Notes: generated by a model from the sequence alone, not told the origin. A stretch of 52,056 nucleotides of DNA from Phycisphaerales bacterium (GCA_020849105.1 JADLGW010000059.1:1-52056), one strand, 5' to 3'; positions 1 to 8,656 are shown, numbered from the stretch's first letter. A program made the numbers and translations.

Positions 1-265
1 AGAACACGTCCGCGACGATCGCCCCGAGCAGCGGGAAGAAGTACGCCGCCGCCGTGAACAGGTGCATGACCTCCTTGGACTTCTCTTCGCTGAAGCGGTC
101 CGGAAGCCCCGCCGCGGTCAGCATGTGCTGGGCCATGAAGATCGTCAGGATCGCCTTCATCCCGTAGAACGAGAAGCGCTCGGCGGCCTCGTTCCCGATG
201 ATGTACGGGACGCCCGGGGGCATCCGGGTCAGTGAGGGGTCGGGCGCGGTGCGGTACTGCGGCAT
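1..265 (-). CDS. POT/PTR-family proton-dependent oligopeptide transporter, N-terminal part
   Basis: Only the first 88 residues lie in the window; the gene runs off the left edge. The protein begins MPQYRTAPD and continues with the run [20 protein letters not shown], which is characteristic of the first membrane helix of POT (PTR2) peptide:proton symporters in the MFS superfamily. A second hydrophobic segment (about residues 68-88) follows. These transporters import di- and tripeptides across the inner membrane. A TATGCT box lies about 28 nt upstream of the ATG, with a GGGAG Shine-Dalgarno-like stretch between them. The family call is strong from the N-terminus; the substrate is not determinable here. 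Confidence 0.85.
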   Translation of the reverse strand, partial: MPQYRTAPDPSLTRMPPGVPYIIGNEAAERFSFYGMKAILTIFMAQHMLTAAGLPDRFSEEKSKEVMHLFTAAAYFFPLLGAIVADVF

Positions 266-292
266 CGAAGGGGCTCCCTGGGGTCGGGGCCC

Positions 293-298
293 AGCATA
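293..298 (-). promoter_or_regulatory. Putative -10 box of the POT transporter gene
   Basis: TATGCT on the minus strand. The predicted start of transcription is about 20 nt before the ATG, and the leader contains GGGAG. No convincing -35 box is seen. Confidence 0.35.
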
Positions 299-441
299 CC
301 GGGGCGGACCGGCGCCCGGGAGGAGCGGCTGTGCAGCCGGACGAGGGCCCCCGCCCGGCTCGCTCCTGGGCGGCGGGGCCAAGCATCGTCTCAGTCGCCG
401 GCGTGGCGACGTGCCCGTGCGGTTCGTGAGCGATTGAGAAA

Positions 442-463
442 CGGCCCGCTCCTGAGCGGGCCG
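442..463 (-). terminator. Hairpin downstream of the sigma factor gene
   Basis: A perfect inverted repeat (CGGCCCGCTC and GAGCGGGCCG, 2-nt centre) lies about 30 bp after the sigma gene stop. Read on the minus strand it is followed by TTTCTC. This fits a GC-rich intrinsic terminator with a weak U tract. Confidence 0.5.
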
Positions 464-493
464 CGATGAACCTTGACAGCAAGCGACGCCGGT

Positions 494-1645
494 TCAGCCC
501 TGCGGCTGCGGCGCCGGGCCGGCCACGCCCGGCACGACGACCACCGCCGGCGCTGCGCCATCGGCGGGAGGTTCTTCCTCACGTGTGCCCAGGAACTGCG
601 TCTCCAGCGTCAGGCGGATCTTCTCCATCGCCTTGTTCTGGATCTGGCGCACGCGCTCCTTGGTCACGCCGATGATCTGCCCGACCTGCTCGAGCGTCAT
701 GGGCTTTTCCTGCTCGCCCGACTCGAGCCCGAAGCGGTGCTCGATCACCGTGCGCTCGACGTCGGTCAGGTCCGCCCGGTTGTCCATCACGATGCGCTTG
801 ACCTCGTCGGCCGCGTCGCGCTCGAACGTGTGACGCTTGGTCTCCAGGAAGTTCGACCGCTCCAGTTTCGGGTCAAAGTCGGTGGGGAAGCGCTGGCGGT
901 ACTTGCTCAGTTTCATCCCCTGGCGGCTGAACGCCTTGAGGATCGCCCGGCAGGCGTAGGTGCTGAACTTGTACCCGCGCCCGGCGTCGAACTTGTCAAC
1001 GGCCCGGAGCAGGGCCATGTTGCCCTCGCTGACCAGGTCGGCGAAATCCACCTCGCTCATGCGGGTGCGCTTGGCCATCGCCAGCACCAGCGCCAGGTTC
1101 GTCTCGGCGATCTGCTCGCGGATGATGTCGGCGCGGCGGTACCAGCGCAGGATGTCCGTCGCCTGCTCGGGCGTGGGCTTCTTGCTCGCGCTCTCGCCGA
1201 CGTCTTCCTGCAGTTTCCACACCCGGTAGCGCGCGTAGTTGAACTGGTAGAACAGGACCCGTTCCTCGGCCCCGGTCAGGATCACCTGCTGGCTGCTCTT
1301 GACCGTCCGTCCCTTGGCGGACGACAGGTCGTCCATCACCGGGTGGTACCAACTGGTGTCCGGCTTCTGGATGTCCGGCGCCTCGTCGTAGATCTTCTTC
1401 TCCGCGCCCTTCTCGTAGAACGCCGGGCTGTCAATGAAGTCCTGCTCCCCGGACATGATCTGGGTCAGCAGCTTCTCGTCGTCGGCGCTGAGCGTCCTGC
1501 GCACCGCAACGCCGCCGCCATTCTTGGTCGTCAGCGCACCGATCCCCAGGCGCTGCCGACGCCGCACCTGCTCCAGCGGGCTCGGGGTTGTACGCTCGGA
1601 ACGCTTCACTCGTGGTTCTCGTATTCCGGTCGCCAGCGTCGACAT
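494..1645 (-). CDS. RNA polymerase sigma-70 family factor
   Basis: A 383-residue primary-like or group 2 sigma factor that directs RNA polymerase to promoters. Region 2 is at about residues 175-245 (LVSEGNMALLRAVDKFD, YKFSTYACRAILKAFSRQ). Region 4 is at about 290-350, with the -35-recognition helix in GVTKERVRQIQNKAMEKIR. The segment between them (about 250-285) is short and does not look like a normal sigma region 3. Residues 1-170 are a poorly conserved extension containing LTGAEERVLFYQFNYARYR, perhaps a region 1.2 equivalent. An acidic, Pro-rich tail follows residue 353. The ATG has a purine-rich leader (GAGGAATGGACAGAGGG) and a TAGACT box 24 nt upstream. Family is certain; whether it is the main housekeeping factor is not. 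Confidence 0.9.
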   Translation of the reverse strand: MSTLATGIREPRVKRSERTTPSPLEQVRRRQRLGIGALTTKNGGGVAVRRTLSADDEKLLTQIMSGEQDFIDSPAFYEKGAEKKIYDEAPDIQKPDTSWYHPVMDDLSSAKGRTVKSSQQVILTGAEERVLFYQFNYARYRVWKLQEDVGESASKKPTPEQATDILRWYRRADIIREQIAETNLALVLAMAKRTRMSEVDFADLVSEGNMALLRAVDKFDAGRGYKFSTYACRAILKAFSRQGMKLSKYRQRFPTDFDPKLERSNFLETKRHTFERDAADEVKRIVMDNRADLTDVERTVIEHRFGLESGEQEKPMTLEQVGQIIGVTKERVRQIQNKAMEKIRLTLETQFLGTREEEPPADGAAPAVVVVPGVAGPAPQPQG

Positions 1646-1669
1646 CGCCCTCTGTCCATTCCTCGCCCC

Positions 1670-1675
1670 AGTCTA
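1670..1675 (-). promoter_or_regulatory. Putative -10 box of the sigma factor gene
   Basis: TAGACT on the minus strand predicts a leader of about 18 nt. The same hexamer recurs just upstream of both tRNA-Leu and tRNA-Lys and of the genes starting at 10972 and 36141. Confidence 0.4.
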
Positions 1676-1991
1676 CCCGGTGGCGAACTACGCACGCCCC
1701 AGGGGAGCGCAAGGAACCCAGCCTCTATATCCGGTAAGGGAACGCTCTGGGCCGGCCGCCCATCGAGATCCCCCCCGGTCCGACCCCCGCACTACCCGGC
1801 CATCCGGGCGTCCATCGCTCGCCCTCGTTTATACGTCCTGCTCCGGAAAGAGTTTTGGCCGGAAGCCCCTAACTCATCCAGAATGTGAACTCTAGGTCAT
1901 CAGCCCTGCCCGTGGGGTTCCGATCCCCACGCGCAACATCCCCAGGCCCCTTCCTGCGGCCAGACGCCTGCTCCTCCCCATTTTGCCCCGA

Positions 1992-2020
1992 TTGACCCCT
2001 TGGGCCCCCGGGGATAGGCT
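1992..2020 (+). promoter_or_regulatory. Putative sigma-70-type promoter of superoxide dismutase
   Basis: TTGACC at 1992-1997 and TAGGCT at 2015-2020, with a 17-bp spacer. This is one of the two best -35/-10 pairs in the window; the other precedes rpmF and shares TTGACC. It would give a leader of about 190 nt before the sod ATG. Confidence 0.4.
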
Positions 2021-2216
2021 CCACAGACGTTGTGTCCGTGGCCTGTTTGAGAGTCGGCGGCGCACAGGATACTCGGTTCCGTGAAGTCTGCAAGTTCAAA
2101 GTTCCAGCGGGCGGGGCGGTTGGGGATAAGTGCCCACGTCCGGTAATCGTTTGGACGTTTTCGACAGCGGATGGGCTGTTTCTGGCCCAACCCACCCACA
2201 CCAGAGGAGATAGACC

Positions 2217-2849
2217 ATGCCATTCACACTGCCGCCGCTTCCGTACGCATTCGATGCCCTCGAGCCCTACATCGATGCCCGGACGATGGAGATCCACCAC
2301 GACAAGCATCACCAGGCGTATGTGAACAACGCCAACAAGGCCCTGGAAGGGACCCGGTGGGCGGACATGGCGCCCGAAGACGTCATCCGGAGCCTGGGTG
2401 ACCTGCCGGAGGAGAAGCGAACCGCGGTACGCAACAACGCCGGCGGACATGTGAACCATTCGATGTTCTGGACGATCATGGCCCCGGCCGGCAAGGGCGG
2501 CGGCGGGGCGCCCACCGGCGCCGCCGCGGACCAGATCACCAAGGCCTTCGGGACATTCGAACACTTCAAGGAGGAGTTCGCCAAGGCGGCCGGCTCGCGG
2601 TTCGGGTCCGGCTGGGCCTGGCTCGTCGCCCGCAACGGGGCGGTTTCGATCTGCTCGACGGCCAATCAGGACAGCCCGCTGATGGGCGAGAAGATCGCCG
2701 GGTGCAGCGGCACGCCGATCCTGGGCATTGATGTCTGGGAACACGCCTACTACCTGAAGTACCAGAACAAGCGCCCCGACTATGTGACCGCCTGGTGGAA
2801 CGTCGTCAACTGGCCCAGGGTGAACGAGTTGCTGGCGAAGGCCAGGTAG
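2217..2849 (+). CDS. Superoxide dismutase, Fe/Mn type
   Basis: A 210-residue enzyme that dismutates superoxide to oxygen and hydrogen peroxide. It has the full Fe/Mn SOD signature: the N-terminal ligand helix with [14 protein letters not shown] (about 27-40), the second ligand region with [10 protein letters not shown] (about 77-86), and the C-terminal DVWEHAYYL that supplies the Asp and His ligands. The active-site Gln region appears as ANQDSPLM. No signal peptide is seen, so it is cytoplasmic. The ATG follows a strong GAGGAG Shine-Dalgarno sequence. Metal preference cannot be assigned from sequence alone, so sodA versus sodB is left open. Confidence 0.96.
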   Translation: MPFTLPPLPYAFDALEPYIDARTMEIHHDKHHQAYVNNANKALEGTRWADMAPEDVIRSLGDLPEEKRTAVRNNAGGHVNHSMFWTIMAPAGKGGGGAPTGAAADQITKAFGTFEHFKEEFAKAAGSRFGSGWAWLVARNGAVSICSTANQDSPLMGEKIAGCSGTPILGIDVWEHAYYLKYQNKRPDYVTAWWNVVNWPRVNELLAKAR

Positions 2850-2889
2850 CGGGCGCCGCCGCAGCGGCCGGACAGGGCAAGGAAGACAC

Positions 2890-2895
2890 TACGAT
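2890..2895 (+). promoter_or_regulatory. Putative -10 box, near-leaderless start
   Basis: TACGAT, 8 nt before the GTG at 2904. This spacing favours that GTG over the in-frame TTG at 2895, which the box itself would overlap. Confidence 0.35.
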
Positions 2896-2903
2896 TGGCG
2901 CAC

Positions 2904-3170
2904 GTGCCGCCGACTCCGCCAGACCAGGAATCACCAGCCGCGACCCAGGGCCGCCCGGTCAGTGTGCACCATGTTGTGCCAAACACGGGCGGGCGGCGGG
3001 TGGCCCTGCTCGTGTTCCTGCTGAGCCCGCTCCTGGTGCTGGCCCTGTTGTGCGTTCTGATCTGGCAGGCGCAGCGCGCAGGGCTCAGGGAGCACGAGCC
3101 GCCCAAGGGGGCCGGCGCCGGGCACACGGGCATGTCCAACGAGACCTCCGGCCTGCGCCTGGGCAGGTAG
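2904..3170 (+). CDS. Small single-pass membrane protein of unknown function
   Basis: A predicted 88-residue protein with a Pro-rich N-terminus, one strong transmembrane helix (VALLVFLLSPLLVLALLCVL, about residues 31-50) and a short hydrophilic tail. I do not recognise a family. The GTG start is chosen because a TACGAT box lies 8 nt upstream, in the same arrangement as the other leaderless-looking genes here. An in-frame TTG 9 nt earlier is the alternative. It is an orphan between sod and a secreted esterase. Confidence is moderate because GC-rich open frames are common by chance, but the clean membrane helix argues for a real gene. Confidence 0.5.
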   Translation: MPPTPPDQESPAATQGRPVSVHHVVPNTGGRRVALLVFLLSPLLVLALLCVLIWQAQRAGLREHEPPKGAGAGHTGMSNETSGLRLGR

Positions 3171-3294
3171 CGGCCGCGCCGGAGTACACCGGCGGCGGGG
3201 GCGGAGAGCCGGTGTACCTCCCGGTGCCCCTCGCGGGGTGAGCAGGGGCACGCGCCGAGTATCCGGTATCTTGGTGCATCATCCGGAGACAGCC

Positions 3295-6200
3295 ATGCAC
3301 CGACTTTTTCCCCTTCCGGCCCTGTTTCTCGCCGCTGCCGTCGCCCACGCCGACATCACGCTCCCGTCGATCATCGGCGACAACATGGTGCTCCAGCGGG
3401 ACTCGACGGCCTGCCTGTGGGGCTGGTCCGGGCCCGGCGACGAGGTGCTGATCCGGGCTTCATGGACCCAGGAGCCGGTGAGCGTCACCACGGACGAGCA
3501 CGGGCGATGGCGGGCCTCCATCCAGACACCGGCGGCCGGTGGGCCGCACACGATCCGGATCTTCGGGCGCGATTCGAGCATCACGCTGTCCAATGTCATG
3601 GTCGGAGAGGTGTGGCTCTGCTCGGGTCAGTCGAACATGGAGTGGCCGCTCTCAGCATCGGGAGACGACCCCGCGGCCGAGGTCGCCGCCGCGAACCACC
3701 CGAACATCCGTCTCTTCAGCGTGCCGAACACGATCTCCGTGCACGAACGCATCGACGTGGACGGGGCATCATGGGCGCAGTGCTCCCCGGCAACAGCGAA
3801 GGATTTCTCCGCCGTCGCGTACTTCTTCGGACGCGACCTGAACCAGAAGTTGGACGTGCCCGTCGGCCTCATCGACGCGACGTGGGGCGGCACGGTCGCG
3901 CAGGCATGGATGCCCGCGGGCGCGCTCGAGGGTACGTTCCCGGAGTTCGGAGCGGACCTGAAACGGCTCGCCGGCCTCCGCCTTGATCCGGCGCACCGCG
4001 CCACCGCCGACCGCGGTGACTGGTGGTCGCTGCTCGACGGCGCCGGCACAATCGCCAAGGATTGGGCGGCCCCGTCGTTCGACGATTCCGCGTGGGCTCC
4101 CACGAAACTTCCCGCGACATGGGCGGACGACCTGGCACAGTTCGACGGCGTCGCGTACTTCCGCCGCTCCGTGGATGTCCCGGCGGCGATGGCCGCCGCC
4201 GAGTGCGTCCTGGACCTCGGCCCCATCGACGATTACGACGACGCCTATGTGAACGGCCGGCCCGTCGGTGCGACGCACGGGGAGAACCTGTGGTCCGTGC
4301 CGCGGCGGTACACCATCCCGGCGGGCCTGCTGAAGCCCGGGCCGAATGTGATCGCCGTCCGCGTGCTCGACACGGCCGGCCCCGGCGGGATGAACGGTCC
4401 CGCCGAGCAGTTCTCGCTGCGGTCGAAGGACACCACGGTCTCGCTCGCGGGGCAGTGGCGGTACACGAAGGGTGCGGCCGCCGGCGCCCTGCCCGGCCGC
4501 GACCGCGACAACCGCCTCGGGCCCAACACGCCCACGCTGCTCTACAACGCGATGATCGCACCCCTGACGCCGTACACGCTGCGCGGGGCCATCTGGTACC
4601 AGGGCGAGGCGAACCGCTCCGACCCCGCCCAGTATCGGGCGCTGCTCGGTGCGCTGATCAACTCCTGGCGGGACGCGTGGCGCGTCGGCGGAGACTCCGG
4701 GTCGGCACGCGCCGAGTTTCCGTTCTACATGGTCCAGATCGCACCCTACCGCTACGAGGGTGACACCGGACAGACGGCGCTCCTGCGGGAGGCGCAGGCC
4801 CGCGCCGCCGCGAGCCAGCCGGACTGCGGCATGGTCACGACGCTGGACCTGGGCGACCGCACCAACATCCACCCGCGCAACAAGGCGGAGGTCGGCCGGC
4901 GACTGGCGCTCCTGGCGCTCGCCCGAACCTATGGCATCCAGGGCATCGTCGATTCGGGGCCGGAGCACGAATCGCTGGAGATCCGCGGCGACACCGCCCG
5001 TGTGAAGTTCAGGCACGCCGCCGACGGGCTCGAAGCCCGCGGCCCGTTCACCGGCTTCACGATCGCCGGCGCGGACAGGCAGTTCCACACGGCGCGGGCG
5101 GAGATCACCGCGGACGGTTCCGTGAAGGTGTCGTCGCCCCGTGTGAAGCAACCCGTCGCCGTGCGGTACGCCTGGTCCCAGACCCCGACCGCCACGCTGT
5201 TCAACAAGGCCGGGCTCCCCGCGCCGCCCTTCCGCACCGACGACTGGACCGATGCCCCGCTGGCGGTGGAGGACGACGGCCAGACCGAGTACCTCTCGGA
5301 CGACCCGAAGTTGAAGCCCCTCTTCAACGGCACGGACCTTTCCGGCTGGGTGAACGTCAACTGCTCGCCGGACACCTGGACCGTGAAGAACGGCCGCATC
5401 TTCTGCACCGGCACGCCCACGGGTGAACTCCGCACGGAGGACATGTACCAGAACTTCGTGCTGGAACTGGAGTGGCGGCACCTCTCGCCCGGTGGCAACG
5501 CCGGCGTGTTCGTCTGGTCCGATGCGCTCCCGGCCCGCGGGCAGCCCTACATGCGGTCGGTCGAGGTGCAGGTCATGGACGGCGCCGAGGGCAACGGGTA
5601 CACCAGCGACGGAGACATGTTCCCGATCTGGGGCACGAAGATGACGCCGGAGAACGGCCGCAAGGGAAGCGACCGCGCCTTCCCCACGGAGCGGCGCGTC
5701 AACTACAGCCCGGAATGGAACCACTACCGCATCGAGTGCATCGACGGTTCGATTGCGCTCGCGGTCAACGGCAAGGTGGTGACCCGCGGGCACGACACGA
5801 CGCCGCGGCGCGGGTACATCTGCCTCGAGTCCGAGGGCTCACCCGTGGAGTTCCGCAACATCCGGCTCAGGACGCTGCCCTCGTCCGGGTACCTCGCGCC
5901 GGAGCAGGTCGCGACCGCTGACGACGGGTTCGTGGCGCTCTATAACGGTGCGAATCTGGCCGGCTGGAAGGCGGACGGCGACGCCGCGAAGCACTGGCGC
6001 CCCAATGACTGGACCATCAGTTTCGACGGACAGGGACAGGACCTGTGGTCGCAGAAGTCATACAAGGATTTCGTGCTGATCGCCGACTGGCGCTGGGCGG
6101 CGGCGCCGCACGACGCGGCGGTGCCCATCGTCCTGGCCGACGGCTCCGAGAAGACGGGGCCCGACGGCAAGCCCGAGACGGTGACGGTGAAGGAGGCCGG

Positions 6201-6540
6201 GGATAGCGGGATCTACCTGCGAGGCTCCTCAAAGGCCCAGGTCAACATGTGGTGCTGGCCGATCGGCTCGGGTGAGGTGTACGGCTACCGCACCGACGCG
6301 GCCCAGCCGGCCGACGTCCGCGCGGGCGTCACGCCGACGGCCGCCGCGGACGCGCCCCCGGGGCAGTGGAACCGTTTCATCATCACCATGCGCGGTGACC
6401 GCCTGACCGTCGAACTCAACGGCACGACGGTGATCGACAAGGCCCGGCTGCCCGGCGTCGCCCGCGAAGGGCCGATCGCCCTCCAGGCCCACGGCTCGCC
6501 CGTGCAGTTCGGCAATATCTACATCAAGGAACTGAAGTAG
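3295..6540 (+). CDS. Secreted sialate O-acetylesterase fused to two DUF1080 (3-keto-disaccharide hydrolase-type) domains
   Basis: A 1081-residue exported protein with a Sec signal peptide (about 1-19, ending AHA). It has an SGNH/SASA esterase core with the nucleophile in CSGQSNMEW (Ser113), the block GAIWYQGEANR (about 430-440) and the DxxH segment ending in IHPRNK (His526). A jelly-roll-like insert sits at about 245-400 (FDDSAWAPTKLPATW, AYFRRSVDVP). Two concanavalin-like DUF1080 domains follow, at about 675-865 (LFNGTDLSGWVNV) and 880-1081 (LYNGANLAGWKADG). The family removes O-acetyl groups from sialic acids or related sugars; DUF1080 domains act on or bind saccharides. The role is probably periplasmic or surface polysaccharide degradation. 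The ATG at 3295 follows a CGGAGA ribosome-binding site, and a TATCTT box at 3267-3272 may be its -10. Confidence 0.9.
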   Translation: MHRLFPLPALFLAAAVAHADITLPSIIGDNMVLQRDSTACLWGWSGPGDEVLIRASWTQEPVSVTTDEHGRWRASIQTPAAGGPHTIRIFGRDSSITLSNVMVGEVWLCSGQSNMEWPLSASGDDPAAEVAAANHPNIRLFSVPNTISVHERIDVDGASWAQCSPATAKDFSAVAYFFGRDLNQKLDVPVGLIDATWGGTVAQAWMPAGALEGTFPEFGADLKRLAGLRLDPAHRATADRGDWWSLLDGAGTIAKDWAAPSFDDSAWAPTKLPATWADDLAQFDGVAYFRRSVDVPAAMAAAECVLDLGPIDDYDDAYVNGRPVGATHGENLWSVPRRYTIPAGLLKPGPNVIAVRVLDTAGPGGMNGPAEQFSLRSKDTTVSLAGQWRYTKGAAAGALPGRDRDNRLGPNTPTLLYNAMIAPLTPYTLRGAIWYQGEANRSDPAQYRALLGALINSWRDAWRVGGDSGSARAEFPFYMVQIAPYRYEGDTGQTALLREAQARAAASQPDCGMVTTLDLGDRTNIHPRNKAEVGRRLALLALARTYGIQGIVDSGPEHESLEIRGDTARVKFRHAADGLEARGPFTGFTIAGADRQFHTARAEITADGSVKVSSPRVKQPVAVRYAWSQTPTATLFNKAGLPAPPFRTDDWTDAPLAVEDDGQTEYLSDDPKLKPLFNGTDLSGWVNVNCSPDTWTVKNGRIFCTGTPTGELRTEDMYQNFVLELEWRHLSPGGNAGVFVWSDALPARGQPYMRSVEVQVMDGAEGNGYTSDGDMFPIWGTKMTPENGRKGSDRAFPTERRVNYSPEWNHYRIECIDGSIALAVNGKVVTRGHDTTPRRGYICLESEGSPVEFRNIRLRTLPSSGYLAPEQVATADDGFVALYNGANLAGWKADGDAAKHWRPNDWTISFDGQGQDLWSQKSYKDFVLIADWRWAAAPHDAAVPIVLADGSEKTGPDGKPETVTVKEAGDSGIYLRGSSKAQVNMWCWPIGSGEVYGYRTDAAQPADVRAGVTPTAAADAPPGQWNRFIITMRGDRLTVELNGTTVIDKARLPGVAREGPIALQAHGSPVQFGNIYIKELK

Positions 6541-6564
6541 CGGCGGTGCCGCGGAGGGTGCTTC

Positions 6565-7254
6565 ATGATCCGGGCTCTTCTGGCAGCGTTGCTGACGGGC
6601 CTCGCGGCCTGCTCCCCGGGCGACAAACCCCGCGCGGCACAGGCCGGCGACGGGTTCCGGCGCGAGTTCGGCGTGGAGCGATCCGCCCTGCGCCCCGACG
6701 GGGACAACCCGTACTTCCCGCTGCGATCGGGCCACACCTGCCGGTACCGGGATGGTGACGCCACGCTGGTGATCACCGTGCTCGACCGGGTGCTCGTCGT
6801 GGACGGCGTGACGACGCGCGTCGTCGAGGAGCGCGAGGAGGAAGGCGGGAAGCCCGTCGAGACCTCGTACAACTATTTCGCCGCGGACCCGGCGACCGGC
6901 GACGTGTACTACTTCGGTGAGTCCGTGGATGTCTTCTCCGGCGGCAGAGTCTCCGGGCACCCCGGCGCGTGGAAGGCCGGCAGTGACGGCGGACGGTTCG
7001 GCCTCATCATGCCCGGCCGCCCGCGCATCGGCGACGCCTACTGCCAGGAAATCGCCCCGGGCGTGGCGATGGACCGAGCGGAGATCATCGCCCTGGATGA
7101 AACCGTCACGACACCGGCCGGGACGTTCACCGACTGCGTCCACACCCGAGAGTCCTCACCGCTGGAGAAGGGCTCCGGCGACAAGTGGTACGCACCCGGC
7201 ATCGGCCTGGTGAAGGACGAGGGCATGGAACTCGTCTCCGTCTCGAAGCCTTAG
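6565..7254 (+). CDS. Predicted lipoprotein of unknown function
   Basis: A 229-residue protein with a lipoprotein signal (LTGLAAC, Cys at about 16), so probably lipid-anchored in the envelope. The mature part is rich in beta-strand segments (DNPYFPLRSGHTCRYRDGD, VVDGVTTRVVEEREEE, YNYFAADPATGDVYYFGE), a pattern of small secreted planctomycete proteins with no assigned activity. The ATG has a good GGAGG ribosome-binding site and begins 24 bp after the esterase stop, so the two are probably co-transcribed. No enzyme motif is recognised. Confidence 0.8.
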   Translation: MIRALLAALLTGLAACSPGDKPRAAQAGDGFRREFGVERSALRPDGDNPYFPLRSGHTCRYRDGDATLVITVLDRVLVVDGVTTRVVEEREEEGGKPVETSYNYFAADPATGDVYYFGESVDVFSGGRVSGHPGAWKAGSDGGRFGLIMPGRPRIGDAYCQEIAPGVAMDRAEIIALDETVTTPAGTFTDCVHTRESSPLEKGSGDKWYAPGIGLVKDEGMELVSVSKP

Positions 7255-7297
7255 GCGTTGGTGCGGGCCGGGCCCGGTACACCGCGGGATGCGATGA

Positions 7298-8497
7298 ATG
7301 GCAGGGCCGGGTCCATCCTCCGCGTTTCGCTTCGTCCTCATTCTGGGCTTCGTCAACCTGTTTGCGGACATCACCTATGAGGGTGGGGCCGCTCTCAACG
7401 GGCAGTTCCTCGGTTCGCTCGGCGCGACGGCCGCGGCCATCAGCGTCATCGCCGGCCTCGGTGAGTGCCTCGGCTACGCCGTGCGCTCGGTCTCGGGGTA
7501 CGTCGCCGACAGGACCGGCAGGCACTGGCCCGTGACCTTTGTCGGCTACACCATCAACCTGCTCGCGGTGCCGGCGATGGCCGTGGCCCCCAACTGGCAG
7601 GCCGCGGCCGCGCTGATCCTGGCCGAGCGGGTCGGCCGGGGAATCCGCAAGCCGACCATCGAAGCGATGCTCTCGTACACGACCGGGAAGCACGGGCGCG
7701 GCTGGGTGTACGCGGTGAACACCGCGCTGGATGAAACCGGCGCCACGATCGGCCCGCTCCTGATGGCGCTGGTGCTGTATCTCCGGGGCAGCGAACGGCT
7801 CGGGTTCGCGCTGCTGCTCGCGTCCTCCGCCGCCGCGCTGTCGGTGCTGGCCGCCGCCCGCACCGGGTATCCGCTCCCGGCGGCTCTGGAGAAGGACGGC
7901 GCGGCGACCGCCCGCGCGGGGGGTTTCACGGCCGCGTACTGGATCTACATGCTCGCGGGCGCGCTGTTCGCAGCCGGATTGACCTCCTTCGAACTGATCG
8001 CGTACCACCTGTCCGGCACCGGGGCGGTGGCGGGCCCCGTGGTCCCGGTGCTCCTGGCGCTGGCAACCGCCGGCGGCGTGGCCGCGAGCCTCGTCTTCGG
8101 TCGGCTCTATGACCGCATCGGAATCGCCGTCGTCGTGGCGGCCGTCTGTGCTTCCGCCGCGTTCTCGCCGCTGGTGTTCCTGGGCGGCTCCCGGGCCATC
8201 GTCGCGGGGATGTTCCTGTGGGGTATCGGGTACGCGACACAGGACACGCTCATCAAGGCCCTGATCGCCGGCGTGCTCCCGGAGGGGCGTCGCGGCACCG
8301 CCTTCGGTCTGTTCTACATCGGCTACGGCGCCGGATGGCTCGCGGGGAGCATCATCATGGGGCTGCTGTACGGGCACTCACGCTCGGGCCTCGCGGCGTT
8401 CGCGGCGGGCGCACAACTGGCGTCGGTGCCGTTGTTCCTTCTGGCCGCACACAAGGCATCCAACTCCGCCGCCGCGCGCCCGAGTCGCGCCCTGTAG
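7298..8497 (+). CDS. MFS transporter
   Basis: A 399-residue integral membrane protein with about 12 hydrophobic segments and the MFS loop motif in SGYVADRTGRHW (about 67-78), which fits the G-x-x-x-D-R/K-x-G-R/K pattern. Other features fit drug- or metabolite-type MFS permeases: FVNLFADITYEGGAALNG in the first helix and the GRGIRKPTIEAMLS loop. The substrate is unknown. It begins 43 bp after the lipoprotein, so it may be in the same transcript. The stop codon is part of a TAGACT box that may serve the downstream tRNA-Leu. Confidence 0.88.
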   Translation: MAGPGPSSAFRFVLILGFVNLFADITYEGGAALNGQFLGSLGATAAAISVIAGLGECLGYAVRSVSGYVADRTGRHWPVTFVGYTINLLAVPAMAVAPNWQAAAALILAERVGRGIRKPTIEAMLSYTTGKHGRGWVYAVNTALDETGATIGPLLMALVLYLRGSERLGFALLLASSAAALSVLAAARTGYPLPAALEKDGAATARAGGFTAAYWIYMLAGALFAAGLTSFELIAYHLSGTGAVAGPVVPVLLALATAGGVAASLVFGRLYDRIGIAVVVAAVCASAAFSPLVFLGGSRAIVAGMFLWGIGYATQDTLIKALIAGVLPEGRRGTAFGLFYIGYGAGWLAGSIIMGLLYGHSRSGLAAFAAGAQLASVPLFLLAAHKASNSAAARPSRAL

Positions 8498-8500
8498 ACT
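8495..8500 (+). promoter_or_regulatory. Putative -10 box of tRNA-Leu
   Basis: TAGACT ends 9 nt before the tRNA 5' end and shares its TAG with the stop codon of the MFS gene. Confidence 0.4.
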
Positions 8501-8509
8501 CCATGACTC

Positions 8510-8595
8510 GGGCCCGTGGCGGAACGGCAGACGCAGCGGACTTAAAATCCGCGGCCCCGTCAAGGGGCGTGTGGGTTCAAATCCCGCCGGGCCCA
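8510..8595 (+). tRNA. tRNA-Leu (anticodon UAA)
   Basis: An 86-nt class II tRNA. The acceptor GGGCCCG pairs perfectly with CGGGCCC, with discriminator A. The anticodon stem GCGGA/TCCGC encloses loop CTTAAAA, giving anticodon UAA. There is a long variable arm (GGCCCCGTCAAGGGGC) and a T arm GTGGG/TTCAAAT/CCCGC. The 3' CCA is not encoded. Confidence 0.97.
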
Positions 8596-8645
8596 TTCCC
8601 GGGTCGCGCCCGGGGGGCTCCGGACGTCCCCGCGGCACCGTGAAC

Positions 8646-8651
8646 TATGCT
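8646..8651 (+). promoter_or_regulatory. Putative -10 box, leaderless start of the CDF gene
   Basis: TATGCT ends 5 nt before the ATG. There is no Shine-Dalgarno sequence, so transcription would start at or next to the A of ATG. Confidence 0.45.
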
Positions 8652-8656
8652 GTGGC

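Larger units (their letters stand above)
1646..2216. other. 571-bp intergenic region between divergent sigma and sod genes
   Basis: This is the only gap over 300 bp in the window. No protein-coding stretch in it looks real. It holds the TAGACT box of the sigma gene at its left end and a TTGACC-17-TAGGCT promoter candidate at 1992-2020. An imperfect hairpin (CCACAGAC...GTCCGTGG, 2021-2041) sits right at the predicted transcription start. The remaining sequence (about 1680-1990 and 2042-2205) shows nothing recognisable. Confidence 0.5.

Noticed and set aside
473..1888. A long plus-strand open frame across the sigma gene
   Set aside because: It is antisense to unmistakable sigma-70 regions 2 and 4 and has no recognisable domain.
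3769..5793. A 674-codon minus-strand frame opposite the esterase
   Set aside because: The esterase/DUF1080 reading on the plus strand has clear motifs along its whole length; the minus frame has none.
8510..8595. tRNA-Leu as an integration site
   Set aside because: No integrase and no repeat of the tRNA 3' end is found in the window; the neighbouring genes are ordinary.
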